A stretch of 43,617 bases of DNA from Thioalkalivibrio sp. (lineage in GTDB: Bacteria > Pseudomonadota > Gammaproteobacteria > Ectothiorhodospirales > Ectothiorhodospiraceae), in NCBI GenBank assembly GCA_007116035.1, contig SKJG01000002.1:1-43617 (forward strand), in the 5' to 3' direction. Below, in pieces: positions 34,750 through 43,331 of the stretch (its first letter is position 1; each line of letters starts with the position of its first letter). A model generated the notes under the pieces. It did no database searches. It was not told the origin of the DNA and saw only the letters and a list, made by a program, of their open reading frames with translations. The position numbers were made by a program, and so were the translations under genes.

Positions 34750-34851
34750 AGGCTGCAGCCCCGGTTCGGCCCGACCCATTCCGCCACGTGGAAGGTTCGG
34801 CAGCCGACCGATTCGTAAGCCCGAAGCCGGGATCACACAATCAAATCGGTC

Positions 34852-34887
34852 TTATTCTTGACTATTTTGCTCAGGCTTTGCTTTAAT
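34852..34887 (+). promoter_or_regulatory. Promoter of the IscR-like gene with an IscR type 1-like site
   Basis: TTGACT (34858-34863), 18 bases, TTTAAT (34882-34887). The 25 bases starting ATTCTTGACTATTTTGC and ending AGGCTT (about 34854-34878) match about 20 of 25 positions of the E. coli IscR type 1 consensus ATASYYGACTRWWWYAGTC..., overlapping the -35 as at E. coli iscR. The surroundings are AT-richer than the rest of the window. Autoregulation is inferred. Confidence 0.6.
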
Positions 34888-34918
34888 GCATCCACAGCAC
34901 AGTTGCAAGGAGTCCGTC

Positions 34919-35398
34919 ATGAAACTATCCACCAAAGGCCGTTTCGCCATCACCGCGATGATGGACATCGCCATCCACGAGCGCAGTGGACCCGTCACCC
35001 TGATCGGGATCTCCGAGCGTCAGGGTATCTCGATGTCGTACCTGGAACAGATGTTCGCCAAGCTGCGCAAGGGCGGCCTCGTCGAAGGCATCCGTGGTCC
35101 CGGAGGCGGCTATCGTCTGGCCCGGCGCCCCGAGCGGATCAGTGTGGCCGACATCATCGACGCCCTCGGCGACACGATGAACCTGACCCGGCTGAAGCAA
35201 CACCAGGATGAGGTCGAGGAGGAACCGCCGCTGACCGAGGTCCTCTGGCAGGAATTCGACCAGCAGCTGCATGACTTCCTGGCCGGCATCACGCTGGACC
35301 AGTTTGCCAACCACCCGGAAGTGCTGAAGGTGATGGGCAAGCCGGACGTGCGTCAATTCCGCCCGCGTCACCATTTCATCTTCGACAGCGCCGCCTGA
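34919..35398 (+). CDS. Rrf2-family regulator, IscR-like but without any cysteine
   Basis: 160 residues. The winged-helix region is almost that of IscR: MKLSTKGRFAITAMMDIA, ISERQGISMSYLEQMFAKLR and RGPGGGYRLAR, with Glu43 kept. The [2Fe-2S] segment of IscR (Cys92, Cys98, Cys104, His107 in E. coli) is replaced by NLTRLKQHQDEVEEEPPLTEVLW; the whole protein has no Cys. The C-terminal FLAGITLDQFANHPEVLKVMG still resembles IscR. It cannot bind a cluster in the known way. AAGGAG lies before the ATG. No isc or suf genes are nearby. Confidence 0.9.
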   Translation: MKLSTKGRFAITAMMDIAIHERSGPVTLIGISERQGISMSYLEQMFAKLRKGGLVEGIRGPGGGYRLARRPERISVADIIDALGDTMNLTRLKQHQDEVEEEPPLTEVLWQEFDQQLHDFLAGITLDQFANHPEVLKVMGKPDVRQFRPRHHFIFDSAA

Positions 35399-35404
35399 GC
35401 CGTT

Positions 35405-35545
35405 GGGTGCGGCGCCCCCGGAGTGCAGCTTCGGAGCGGGGCACCCTGAAGGATCAGAGCGGAAGCGCCTGTGGAGTGCGGCGGCTTGCCGACGCCTTGG
35501 GTAGCCGGGTGATCCCCGGCTGCGCATAGCGGGAGCAAGCTCCCG
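35405..35545. repeat. Block of consecutive hairpins (REP-like mosaic)
   Basis: Four inverted repeats in 140 bases: GGGTGC/GCACCC (35405-35446), CGGC/GCCG (35479-35491), GCCGGG/CCCGGC with a 5-base loop (35504-35520) and CGGGAGC-AA-GCTCCCG (35530-35545). The block lies between the convergent IscR-like and hydrolase genes. It differs from the GTAGGAGC repeats elsewhere in the window. Origin unknown; it may also end transcription. Confidence 0.5.
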
Positions 35546-35590
35546 ATTCCATGTTGGGGTCTTAGTGCGGGTAACGCGGCGACTTTCACG

Positions 35591-36385
35591 TCATCGCGAC
35601 GGGAACTGTCCGGAGAACAGCGCAGCGATCAGCGTTCCGTCCATCGCTTCCAGCGCGTGGCCGCCAGGACTCAGCAGCATCTCCGCCCTTCCGCGCAGGT
35701 CGGCGACCCGATTCAGATCCTGCAGCACCGGATCCACGACGGTATCGCTGAAACGCACGATCCCAACATACCGGATGTCCGGGTGGGTCTGGTGACTCAG
35801 CCAGCGCAGCACGTTGCCCGGTTGGTTCGGACTGATTCCGGAATACAATTCCAGCAGCCGCTGCAGGTCTGCCTGGCTCAGCAGGGGCGTATAGGTGCCC
35901 AGCGGTGACTGCCAGAAGAAATCACCGAGCTGGATCATGCTGCTGTCCACATGCGGGCTGGCGATCGTGATCAGCACCTCCACCTCGGGACGTCGGCGCG
36001 TGACCAGCGAATAGCGCGCGACGACACCGGCAATGGAGTGGGCCACGAGGATCACGGGCTCGTCGGGGTGGCGCCGCGCCACCGCGTCCAGGTACAGGTT
36101 CAGCCACTCGGCCTGCATCGACACCGGGCGTTCGGTGGGCATCACCAGGGTGTAGAAGAGCTTGCGGGTTGCTTCGGGGGAACGGTCGAACTCCACCCCG
36201 CGCAGCGAGGGCAGCATCTGCCCCCCGTCCGCCCAGCCCGACCCGGCCAGGGGAATCGTGACCCCCGCCTCGCGGAAGGGGTGGGCCACCTCGGTCTGGT
36301 AACCGGGGATCAACAACATCACCTGACCGGCCAGGGGGAGCGGCAGCAGGAACAGCAGCACTGCAACAACGATTGGACGCAGCAT
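35591..36385 (-). CDS. Exported alpha/beta hydrolase
   Basis: 264 residues. A signal peptide (MLRPIVVAVLLFLLPLPLAG) is followed at once by an alpha/beta-hydrolase opening VMLLIPGYQTE. The nucleophile elbow is VAHSIAGVVARY near 114-125, a Gly-to-Ala variant of GxSxG. Acid and His are probably in the late DTVVDP and SPGGHALEAMD. Substrate unknown. It starts 22 bases after the trpE stop on the same strand and may be read from the trpE transcript. Confidence 0.8.
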   Translation of the reverse strand: MLRPIVVAVLLFLLPLPLAGQVMLLIPGYQTEVAHPFREAGVTIPLAGSGWADGGQMLPSLRGVEFDRSPEATRKLFYTLVMPTERPVSMQAEWLNLYLDAVARRHPDEPVILVAHSIAGVVARYSLVTRRRPEVEVLITIASPHVDSSMIQLGDFFWQSPLGTYTPLLSQADLQRLLELYSGISPNQPGNVLRWLSHQTHPDIRYVGIVRFSDTVVDPVLQDLNRVADLRGRAEMLLSPGGHALEAMDGTLIAALFSGQFPSR

Positions 36386-36407
36386 ATCGCCAGCCCCGGG
36401 TCTTCGC

Positions 36408-37889
36408 TCAGACGCGCCGCGGACCCAGTCCGGCGATCGCCATCTCCGCCGCCCGGACCACGGCCCGGCCCTTGTTCAGGGTCTCCTGCCACTCGTTTTC
36501 CGGCACGGAATCATAGACGACCCCGGCACCGGCCTGGATGTGCAGGACACTGTCGTGCAACACCGCGGTGCGGATGGCAATGGCCGTGTCCATGTTGCCG
36601 GACCAGGACAGATACCCGACGGCACCAGCGTACACGCCGCGCTTGACCGGTTCCAGTTCGTTGATGATCTCGAGCGCCCGGATTTTCGGGGCGCCGCTGA
36701 CCGTGCCGGCCGGGAAGGTCGCGCGCAGCACGTCCATGGCGCTGAGGCCGGGCTGCAGTTCGCCCTCGACATTGGAAACGATGTGCATCACGTGCGAGTA
36801 CCGTTCCACGACCATGGTGTCGGTGACCCGCACGGTCCCGGTGCGGCTCACGCGCCCGACGTCGTTGCGTCCGAGGTCGATCAGCATCAGGTGCTCGGCC
36901 CGTTCCTTCGGATCCGCCAGCAGTTCCGCTTCCAGGGCCTGGTCCTCCTGCGGATTACGGCCTCGGGGCCGGGTTCCGGCGATCGGGCGGACGGTGACGC
37001 GGTCATCCTCCAGCCGCACCAGGATCTCGGGCGAGGCCCCGACCACGTGGTGGTCGCCCAGATCCATGTAATACATGTACGGCGAGGGGTTCAGGCCGCG
37101 CAGGGCGCGGTAGAGATCCAGCGGCGCCGCGCTGAACGGAACGCTCATGCGTTGCGCGAGCACCACCTGCATCACGTCGCCATCGACGATGTACTGCTGA
37201 GCGCGGGCCACGGCGGCCCGGAAGTCCGTCCCGGGCCAGCCGGCGGAGTATTCGGGCACCGCGTGCGGCCGGGGGTGCGGGTGGGGGCGCTCCAGCGGCT
37301 CGAGCAGGCGGGTCTCGAGCCGGTCCAGACGCAGCGAGGCCTCGGCCTGCCCCTGCGGCCGCGTGGCGTCCGCATGCGCCACCAGATAGAGCCGCCCGGC
37401 GAGGTTGTCGAACACCACCACCTCGTCGGAGACCATCAGCAGGATGTCAGGCAGCCCAAGGGCGTCGGGCTTTTCCTGCCCGGCCAGGCGCGGCTCGATC
37501 AACTGCACGGTCTCGAAACCGAAATAGCCGACCAGGCCACCGGTGAAACGCGGCAGCCCACCCAGATCCGGCACCCGGAACCGCGCCTGGAATTCCTCGA
37601 TCCAGGCCAACGGGTCGTCGTGATCCAGGCTCTCCACAACGACGCCGTCGGTCTCGACCTCGATGCGATGCCCGCGGACGCGCACGAGGGTGCGCGCCGG
37701 CAGCCCGATGAACGAGTAGCGACCCCATTTCTCGCCACCCTGCACCGACTCGAAGAGGTAGGTGAAAGGCAGGTTGCCCAGCTTCAGGAAGATCGACAGC
37801 GGCGTGTCGAGATCGGCGAGCACCTCCCGTACCAGCGGGATACGGTTGTAGCCCTCGCCGACGAGACGGTCGAACTGATCGGGACTCAT
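36408..37889 (-). CDS. trpE: Anthranilate synthase component I
   Basis: Makes anthranilate from chorismate and ammonia delivered by TrpG (493 residues). The N-terminal [17 protein letters not shown]-like segment ([17 protein letters not shown] here, near 45-61) is where tryptophan inhibits. The chorismate-utilising core has [38 protein letters not shown] and [17 protein letters not shown], then [27 protein letters not shown]. Start at 37889 with GGGGGGCGG upstream. It follows rpe and gph on the same strand after a 168-base gap, in which I found no leader peptide rich in Trp. Confidence 0.98.
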   Translation of the reverse strand: MSPDQFDRLVGEGYNRIPLVREVLADLDTPLSIFLKLGNLPFTYLFESVQGGEKWGRYSFIGLPARTLVRVRGHRIEVETDGVVVESLDHDDPLAWIEEFQARFRVPDLGGLPRFTGGLVGYFGFETVQLIEPRLAGQEKPDALGLPDILLMVSDEVVVFDNLAGRLYLVAHADATRPQGQAEASLRLDRLETRLLEPLERPHPHPRPHAVPEYSAGWPGTDFRAAVARAQQYIVDGDVMQVVLAQRMSVPFSAAPLDLYRALRGLNPSPYMYYMDLGDHHVVGASPEILVRLEDDRVTVRPIAGTRPRGRNPQEDQALEAELLADPKERAEHLMLIDLGRNDVGRVSRTGTVRVTDTMVVERYSHVMHIVSNVEGELQPGLSAMDVLRATFPAGTVSGAPKIRALEIINELEPVKRGVYAGAVGYLSWSGNMDTAIAIRTAVLHDSVLHIQAGAGVVYDSVPENEWQETLNKGRAVVRAAEMAIAGLGPRRV

Positions 37890-37959
37890 GGCCGCCCCCC
37901 CAAAAACCACGGCCCGAACCATGCGGACCGGCCGACGGGGATCATCGCCGCAAAAATCC

Positions 37960-37990
37960 GCTCATTCCGAGCCTGTCGAGGGCTTGCCCA
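37960..37990. repeat. Possible remnant of a CCTGTCGAG-type dispersed repeat
   Basis: CTCATTCCGAGCCTGTCGAG resembles the short CCTGAGCxTGTCGAAGG repeats found scattered in many proteobacteria. There is one copy only in this window, between gph and trpE. Weak call. Confidence 0.25.
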
Positions 37991-38057
37991 GAGCACGGGG
38001 AAGGTTGTCTTCAGCACGCTTCCCAACCCCGGTCACCGCCGGCCGTTCGGCGTGGGT

Positions 38058-38741
38058 TCATGCGACCTCGGCCTGCAGCAGGCCGGGCAGTTCATCGAGA
38101 CGGTCGAGCACGGCGTCCGGACCCTCGTCGCGGATGTCCGCGCCGTGGTTGTAGCCGTAGCTCATGCAGACGATGCGGAAACCGGCGGCCCGGGCCGCCT
38201 TCACGTCGCTGCGGGAATCGCCGACCATCAGCGATTCGCCGGGCGTGACACCGAGTTCCGCGGCGGCATGCAGCAACGGCGCAGGGTCGGGCTTCTTGCG
38301 TTCCAGCGTGTCACCCGAGACGACCAGGGCGAAGTGGTGCAGGATCCCCTTGTCACGCAGCAGCGGCAGGGTGAACTGCTCGGCCTTGTTGGTGACGCAG
38401 CCCAGCCGGTACCCGGCGGCCTGCAGCAGATCCAGCCCCTCGCGCACCCCTGGATAAAGTCGGCTCCGCTGCGACGTGTTCTCGCGGTAGATGCGCATGA
38501 AGACCGGAAGGGCGCGTTCGAAGAACTCGGGGTCGGCCTCGCCGTCGAGGTCATTGACCAAAGCCCTCTGTACCAGGCGCTCGACACCGTTGCCAACCCA
38601 GTTGCGCACGGCGGGTTCTCCGCGCCGGGGCAGCCCCAGCTCGTCCATCATCGCATCGACGCTGAACGCCAGGTCCGGGACACTGTCGACCAGCGTCCCA
38701 TCGAGGTCGATCAGGATCATCCCGGGGCGCGGTAGGATCAT
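38058..38741 (-). CDS. gph: Phosphoglycolate phosphatase
   Basis: HAD-superfamily phosphatase (227 residues) that removes 2-phosphoglycolate formed by Rubisco oxygenation or DNA repair. Motif I LIDLDGTLVDSVPDLA has the nucleophile Asp12 and Asp14. Motif II is CVTNKAEQFT, then KPDPAPLL and motif III VGDSRSDVKAARAAG. Neighbour rpe (16 bases upstream) and trpE (downstream) give the classical rpe-gph-trpE order, which favours Gph over the close relative MupP. An internal ATG at 38720 is an alternative start; neither has a clear ribosome site. Confidence 0.92.
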   Translation of the reverse strand: MILPRPGMILIDLDGTLVDSVPDLAFSVDAMMDELGLPRRGEPAVRNWVGNGVERLVQRALVNDLDGEADPEFFERALPVFMRIYRENTSQRSRLYPGVREGLDLLQAAGYRLGCVTNKAEQFTLPLLRDKGILHHFALVVSGDTLERKKPDPAPLLHAAAELGVTPGESLMVGDSRSDVKAARAAGFRIVCMSYGYNHGADIRDEGPDAVLDRLDELPGLLQAEVA

Positions 38742-38757
38742 GGCGGACGACAGGGGA

Positions 38758-39447
38758 TCAGGCCTTGGCCAGTTCGTCGCGCATCTTCTTCACGATGCTG
38801 TCGTAATGGTTCGGGTCGGTATCGCTGGCGGCGCCAAAAATCGCCGATCCGGCGACAAAGGTATCGGCGCCGGCGGCCTTGATCTCGCGGATGTTATCGG
38901 CCTTCACCCCACCGTCAATCTCGAGCCGGATCTCGCGACCCGAGTCCTTGATCCGCTGACGTGCCTCGCGCAGCTTGTCGAGCGTGGCCGGGATGAACGC
39001 CTGGCCGCCGAAGCCGGGATTCACCGACATCAGGAGGATCATGTCGATCTTGTCCATCACGTAGTCCAGGTGGGACAAGGGAGTCGCGGGATTGAAGACG
39101 AGCCCGGCCTTGCAGCCTTCGCCCTTGATCAACTGCAGGGTGCGGTCGATGTGATCGGAGGCCTCGGGGTGGAAGGTGATGTAACTGGCCCCGGCCTTGG
39201 CGAAATCGGGAACGATACGATCGACCGGCTTGACCATCAGATGCACGTCGATGGGTGCGGTCACACCGTGCTTGCGCAGGGCCTCGCAGACCAGCGGACC
39301 GATCGTCAGGTTGGGCACGTAGTGATTGTCCATCACGTCGAAGTGCACGATGTCCGCGCCGGCGCGCAGCACGTTGTCGACTTCTTCGCCCAGACGTGCG
39401 AAATCGGCGGAGAGGATGGATGGGGCGATCAGGTCAGGAAGGGCCAT
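38758..39447 (-). CDS. rpe: Ribulose-phosphate 3-epimerase
   Basis: Interconverts ribulose-5-P and xylulose-5-P in the pentose phosphate and Calvin cycles (229 residues, TIM barrel). [17 protein letters not shown] at 7-23, [20 protein letters not shown] with metal-binding His and Asp, [25 protein letters not shown] and [11 protein letters not shown] are all present. The ATG at 39447 is chosen; the upstream in-frame extension of 30 codons has no similarity. It is followed by gph after 16 bases. Confidence 0.98.
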   Translation of the reverse strand: MALPDLIAPSILSADFARLGEEVDNVLRAGADIVHFDVMDNHYVPNLTIGPLVCEALRKHGVTAPIDVHLMVKPVDRIVPDFAKAGASYITFHPEASDHIDRTLQLIKGEGCKAGLVFNPATPLSHLDYVMDKIDMILLMSVNPGFGGQAFIPATLDKLREARQRIKDSGREIRLEIDGGVKADNIREIKAAGADTFVAGSAIFGAASDTDPNHYDSIVKKMRDELAKA

Positions 39448-39551
39448 GAGGAACCTCGCGGTCGGAGCCAGTGTTGCGTGCCCGCGGTGAGGATGGCGGG
39501 CGGGGTAGCCGCAAGACTTTACCGGAAGCCCCGGCATGAGGCAAAAGCGCC

Positions 39552-39589
39552 AAAAAGCGAAGCCGCCGCGAGCAGGGCTCGCGGCGGCT
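39552..39589 (-). terminator. Rho-independent terminator of the cytochrome c gene
   Basis: A perfect 13-bp stem (39561-39573 with 39577-39589, loop AGG) lies 64 bases beyond the cytochrome stop. On the minus strand it is followed by TCGC and TTTTT (39556-39552). It separates the cytochrome from rpe. Confidence 0.8.
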
Positions 39590-39653
39590 CGGGAGGAACG
39601 GAAACCCAGGTGACCCGGGCTACGTTCCGTCCGGCTCGATCAGTCCCCAGCTG

Positions 39654-39971
39654 TCAGTCCATCGAGGCCATGTAGGCGGCCAGATTGGCGATATCTTCAT
39701 CGCTGAGGTTCATGGCATGCGGCATCATCATGGCGCTGTTCGGGCCAACGGCCTCACCGGCGCGGTACTTGGTCATGGTTTCGACCAGATGATCCACATC
39801 AGAGCCTGCGACCTTCGGGAAGATGGCCTGGCCCTGGCCCGCCGGGCCGTGACAGCCGACGCATCCGGAAGCCGCATACTTGGCCTGACCCGCTTCCACA
39901 TCCCCTGCCTGGGCAGTGGCCATCCCGGCCGCCATCGCGATACTGGCTGCGACCAAAATCAACTTCTTCAT
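39654..39971 (-). CDS. Periplasmic class I cytochrome c (c5/c553-like)
   Basis: 105 residues. Signal peptide MKKLILVAASIAMAAGMATAQA, then one haem site CVGCH (Cys37, Cys40, His41). The axial Met is probably among AMMMPHAM near 80-86. Such single-haem proteins carry electrons to terminal oxidases or other periplasmic reductases. A near-perfect ribosome site AAGGAGGATG precedes the ATG. It lies 92 bases downstream of a CbiM-like gene and has its own terminator. Confidence 0.93.
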   Translation of the reverse strand: MKKLILVAASIAMAAGMATAQAGDVEAGQAKYAASGCVGCHGPAGQGQAIFPKVAGSDVDHLVETMTKYRAGEAVGPNSAMMMPHAMNLSDEDIANLAAYMASMD

Positions 39972-40063
39972 TTTTCATCCTCCTTCAAGGATTGTGCGGT
40001 TGAAGTCCTTATGGATCATTTTTTTGACATCTACAGATTACGGCGTGCTACCTGAACGGCGCA

Positions 40064-40729
40064 TTAACGACCATCGACATAGCGCGCATCCGAATACGTG
40101 ATCACCCACTCGGGCCGAAACATCACCAGGCCAGTGATGATCATGCCGTTCAGCACCCCCTCTGGCAGTACCAACAATGGTGTGTATTGCAGATACTCCC
40201 TAACGATAGACTCCCATGCAACATCCGTAAAGAGTCCGTAGACCAGCGAGTTGGCGGCCATCACCACCAGCACCGACAATGCCCCGCCGAAGAAACCCAC
40301 GACGTAGAGGTAGATGAACATGTGGGGAGGCAGGCGACGCTCACTGAATTGCAGCAGCCCCCAAGTGGCGAGAGCCGGTGCAACCCCGGAGATCAGGATG
40401 GTCAGGGGGACCAGCATCGGCTCGACGATGCCGATGAGCGCTAGCGTCACGACGACCAGAAAGACCATCAGGATGGCCAGGCGCCAGCCAAAGATCAGGG
40501 TGACCGCAACCACGCCCAGGAAGTGCATCGCAAGACCGTCGACCGCCTCGGCACGCAGGCTCCAGATCACCACCAGCACGAGGGTGGCAAGCAGGAAATG
40601 CTGCACACGGCCCGGGACGAAGACCTCGTCCCAGGTCATGCTGCGTAGCATCCAGACCATCAGGATGGCGAGCCCGATGGTTCCCAGGATCTGCAGCCAA
40701 AGGGGGAAAGTGACATCGATGTGATGCAT
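40064..40729 (-). CDS. CbiM-like energy-coupling factor transporter permease (orphan)
   Basis: 221 residues with six or seven membrane segments. It matches the proteobacterial branch of the CbiM/NikM permease family: MHFLGVVAVTLIFGWRLAI, LPPHMFIYLYVVGFFGGALS and LPEGVLNGMIITGLVMFRPEW. The start at 40729 gives Met1-His2-His3, keeping the His2 that helps bind Co/Ni at the N-terminus in this family. A longer frame 24 codons upstream is unsupported. No CbiN, CbiQ or CbiO partner is seen, so transport of metal is uncertain. Confidence 0.78.
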   Translation of the reverse strand: MHHIDVTFPLWLQILGTIGLAILMVWMLRSMTWDEVFVPGRVQHFLLATLVLVVIWSLRAEAVDGLAMHFLGVVAVTLIFGWRLAILMVFLVVVTLALIGIVEPMLVPLTILISGVAPALATWGLLQFSERRLPPHMFIYLYVVGFFGGALSVLVVMAANSLVYGLFTDVAWESIVREYLQYTPLLVLPEGVLNGMIITGLVMFRPEWVITYSDARYVDGR

Positions 40730-40778
40730 GGGTGCAACCCTGATTGGGCCGGCCGGCGGAGGCCGGAAAGACAGGAAA

Positions 40779-41405
40779 TCAGTCGCGCTCTCGCCGCGCA
40801 AGCGCCACCGTGTAGTCCCGTCCCTGCTTCAGCTTCTCGTAATTCCCGAAGACTTCCTTGAATCCCTTCTCGATGAAGCGGCGCAGTCCGGTGATCGTTA
40901 CGACATAGAGACGACCGTCCGGGTTCAACTGGTCCCAGGCGTCGAGCAGGTAGGTGTACAGGAGTTCCCGTCCCACCTTCGCCGGCAAATTGGAAGCAAC
41001 GATGTCGAAACGGCGTTCCGCAATCTGGGCGAAACCGTTGCTCAGCAGACAGTCGACATTGCCCAGACGGTTGCGCTCGGCATTGCGGCGGCTGTACTCC
41101 ACCGCGACGAAGTCCTTGTCCACCAGCGTGCAGTGCCCGTCACGGGCCTTGCGCGCGAAGGCGAGCCCGATCGGCCCGTAGCCGCAGCCCAGGTCCAGGC
41201 AGCGGTCGGTCGCGGCCACCTCCGCGTAGTCCAGCAGCAGACGCGTTCCGTCGTCGATCCGCCGCGGCGAGAACAGTCCCCAGGTGGTCACGAACTCCAG
41301 CGACTCACCCGCAAGCACGTCCGCGAAACGCAGATCCGCCTTCAGTTCGCGCTTCAGACGTTCGCGCTGGGTACGATCGCGGAGATCCGCTCGGGAATCG
41401 CTCAC
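40779..41405 (-). CDS. Class I SAM-dependent methyltransferase, RsmC-like
   Basis: 208 residues. FVTTWGLFSPRRIDDGTRLLL near 36-56 is the RsmC/RlmG-like lead-in. SAM motif I CLDLGCGYGPIGLAFARKA follows near 68-86, with LVDKDFVAVEYSRRNAERN and the catalytic-loop motif SNLPAKVG in place of NPPFH. The ending has YVVTITGLRRFIEKGFKEVFG. It probably modifies a nucleic acid or protein, target unknown. GTG at 41405 overlaps the purK stop (GTGA), so it is coupled to purEK. Confidence 0.82.
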   Translation of the reverse strand: MSDSRADLRDRTQRERLKRELKADLRFADVLAGESLEFVTTWGLFSPRRIDDGTRLLLDYAEVAATDRCLDLGCGYGPIGLAFARKARDGHCTLVDKDFVAVEYSRRNAERNRLGNVDCLLSNGFAQIAERRFDIVASNLPAKVGRELLYTYLLDAWDQLNPDGRLYVVTITGLRRFIEKGFKEVFGNYEKLKQGRDYTVALARRERD

Positions 41406-42559
41406 CGTGCCACCGCTTCCGCCAACTCCGCCCACAATGACTCCGCGAGGCGCGCGGGCTGCGAGGCATCGCTCTCGCCCGGCACCCCGAGGAGGTTCAC
41501 ATGCCCCATCTTGCGCCCCGGGCGCGCGACCGGCTTGCCGTAGAGATGCAGCCGCGCACGTCCCTGCGCCAGCAGCCGCGACAGGTCGGGCAGGTCCTGG
41601 CCCTCGGGCCAAAGGTCCCCCAACAGATTGACCATCGCCGCGGGCGCAGTCAGGTCGGCCGGTGCCAGCGCCAGCCCGCAGATGGCGCGGACCTGCTGCT
41701 CGAACTGCGACACGGTCGTCGCATCGAGGGTGTAATGCCCGGAATTGTGCGGACGCGGCGCCATCTCGTTCACCAGCAGCTCGCCGGATCCGCAGACGAA
41801 GAACTCGATCGCAAGCACGCCGCAGTAGTCCAGGTGCTCGGCAACCCGCTGCGCGACCGCCTCGGCCTGGGCACGCGTCGCCGCGTCGATCCGCGCCGGA
41901 ACGCGGCTCAGGTGCAGGATGCCCTGCCGATGCACGTTCTCCGCGACCGGGAACGACCGGCAGCGCCCATCGGGATCGCGCGCCAGGACCACCGAGACCT
42001 CGCGGTCGAGTTCAACCTGCTGCTCCAGCACGCAGGGCACCTCGCCGAGCGCGCGGAAGGCGCGCACGACCCCGCCCGAGGCGGAAACCGGCACCTGCCC
42101 CTTGCCGTCGTAGCCGAGCCGCGCGGTTTTCAGAATCGCGGGAAACTCCCAGTCCGGAACCGCGGCACGGGCGGCGGCAACGCTGTCCACCACGAGCCAC
42201 GGAGCGACCGCGACGCCCGCATCCTCCAGGAAACGCTTCTCCGCAATGCGGTCCTGCGCGATGGCGAGGGCCCGGGGATTCGGGCGCATGGGCACGTGCG
42301 CCGCCAGCCACTCGGCACTGGCCGCGGGAACGTTCTCGAATTCGCAGGTGATCACGTCCGCGTGCGCTGCCAGCTCGGCCAGGGCATCGGGATCGTCGAA
42401 GGCGGCGCAGAGATGGCGGTCGGCCAACCGGCCGGCGGGGCTGTCCGGATCGGGATCGAGGACCCAGACTCGATATCCCATGGTACGGGCGCTGAGTGTG
42501 AAATAGCGGCCGAGCTGCCCGCCCCCGAGCAGCCCCAGGACCGCCGGCGGCAGGATCAC
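41402..42559 (-). CDS. purK: 5-(carboxyamino)imidazole ribonucleotide synthase
   Basis: ATP-grasp enzyme (385 residues) that adds bicarbonate to AIR in purine synthesis. [14 protein letters not shown] at the N-terminus, then [13 protein letters not shown]. The ATP-grasp core includes [33 protein letters not shown], and late [21 protein letters not shown] at 42559 overlaps the purE stop (GTGA). The open frame continuing upstream through purE is not part of the protein. Confidence 0.97.
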   Translation of the reverse strand: MILPPAVLGLLGGGQLGRYFTLSARTMGYRVWVLDPDPDSPAGRLADRHLCAAFDDPDALAELAAHADVITCEFENVPAASAEWLAAHVPMRPNPRALAIAQDRIAEKRFLEDAGVAVAPWLVVDSVAAARAAVPDWEFPAILKTARLGYDGKGQVPVSASGGVVRAFRALGEVPCVLEQQVELDREVSVVLARDPDGRCRSFPVAENVHRQGILHLSRVPARIDAATRAQAEAVAQRVAEHLDYCGVLAIEFFVCGSGELLVNEMAPRPHNSGHYTLDATTVSQFEQQVRAICGLALAPADLTAPAAMVNLLGDLWPEGQDLPDLSRLLAQGRARLHLYGKPVARPGRKMGHVNLLGVPGESDASQPARLAESLWAELAEAVAR

Positions 42560-43059
42560 GGCTGCACCGGAGGCAGCACCTGGGCGAGAACGGCCTCGCG
42601 CTGGCGCTCCCGGAATCGTGTCAGGCGACCGCGCAGGCCCGGGTCCCCGTTCGCCAGCATCGCTGCGGCAAAAAGAGCGGCATTGGCCGCACCGGCCTCG
42701 CCGATGGCAAAAGTGGCAACCGGGATGCCTTTGGGCATCTGCACGATCGACAACAGCGAATCCTCGCCCCTCAGGTGCCGAGACGCCACCGGCACGCCCA
42801 GAACGGGTACCGTGGTCTTCGCCGCGAGCATCCCCGGCAGATGCGCCGCCCCACCGGCTCCGGCGATGATCGCGTGCAGACCGCGGCCCGCGGCCTTCTC
42901 CGCGTATTCGAACAGCAGGTCCGGCGTACGGTGCGCCGACACGACGCGCGCCTCGTAGGGAATGTCGAGTTCGGAGAGCATCTGCGCGGCGTGTTCCATC
43001 GTCGGCCAGTCGGAGCTGCTGCCCATCACCAGGCCGATCTTCGGGTTGGTCGATTCCAT
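42556..43059 (-). CDS. purE: N5-carboxyaminoimidazole ribonucleotide mutase
   Basis: Class I PurE (167 residues) that moves the carboxyl group made by Pur[17 protein letters not shown] near 9-24, [15 protein letters not shown] with the catalytic His, [19 protein letters not shown] and [26 protein letters not shown] are family motifs. It is first in the purE-purK-methyltransferase operon and diverges from purC across 272 bases, in which I could not pick a clear promoter or operator. Confidence 0.97.
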   Translation of the reverse strand: MESTNPKIGLVMGSSSDWPTMEHAAQMLSELDIPYEARVVSAHRTPDLLFEYAEKAAGRGLHAIIAGAGGAAHLPGMLAAKTTVPVLGVPVASRHLRGEDSLLSIVQMPKGIPVATFAIGEAGAANAALFAAAMLANGDPGLRGRLTRFRERQREAVLAQVLPPVQP

Positions 43060-43331
43060 AACCTCGCAAAGATAGCCCTGGCAGGCATTGCGGGCAAGCC
43101 GATGCTCGGGAATGCACGGACGATGTCGACAGCCCGGCCATGGATCGGCCCGTCTTGCCCCGCACTCCGGGAGGCGACGCCGTCCTGCTGCCGACGGGGG
43201 CCGGCCGCAGGGATGCGGCCGTCAAGCCTACAGGGAAGTATTCACGGCGTCCCGATGGCAGGAGGTCCCCGGCGCCTCCCATCCCCGAACCCGGACGTGC
43301 TCCCTCCCGCGGTTCAGGCTAAGATTCGCAG

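Noticed and set aside
37890-38057. Possible trp attenuator upstream of trpE
   Set aside because: No short frame with tandem Trp codons and no terminator/antiterminator pair was found.
38058-38741. The Gph homologue as MupP, completing the AmgK-MurU pathway
   Set aside because: The rpe-gph-trpE context is that of true Gph; MupP in Pseudomonas lies beside ubiG.
42560-43282. Apparent N-terminal extension of PurK through purE
   Set aside because: It is purE read in another frame; PurK's conserved start is right after GTG at 42559.
43060-43331. Small frames in the purE-purC intergenic region
   Set aside because: No ribosome sites or similarity; probably promoter region only.
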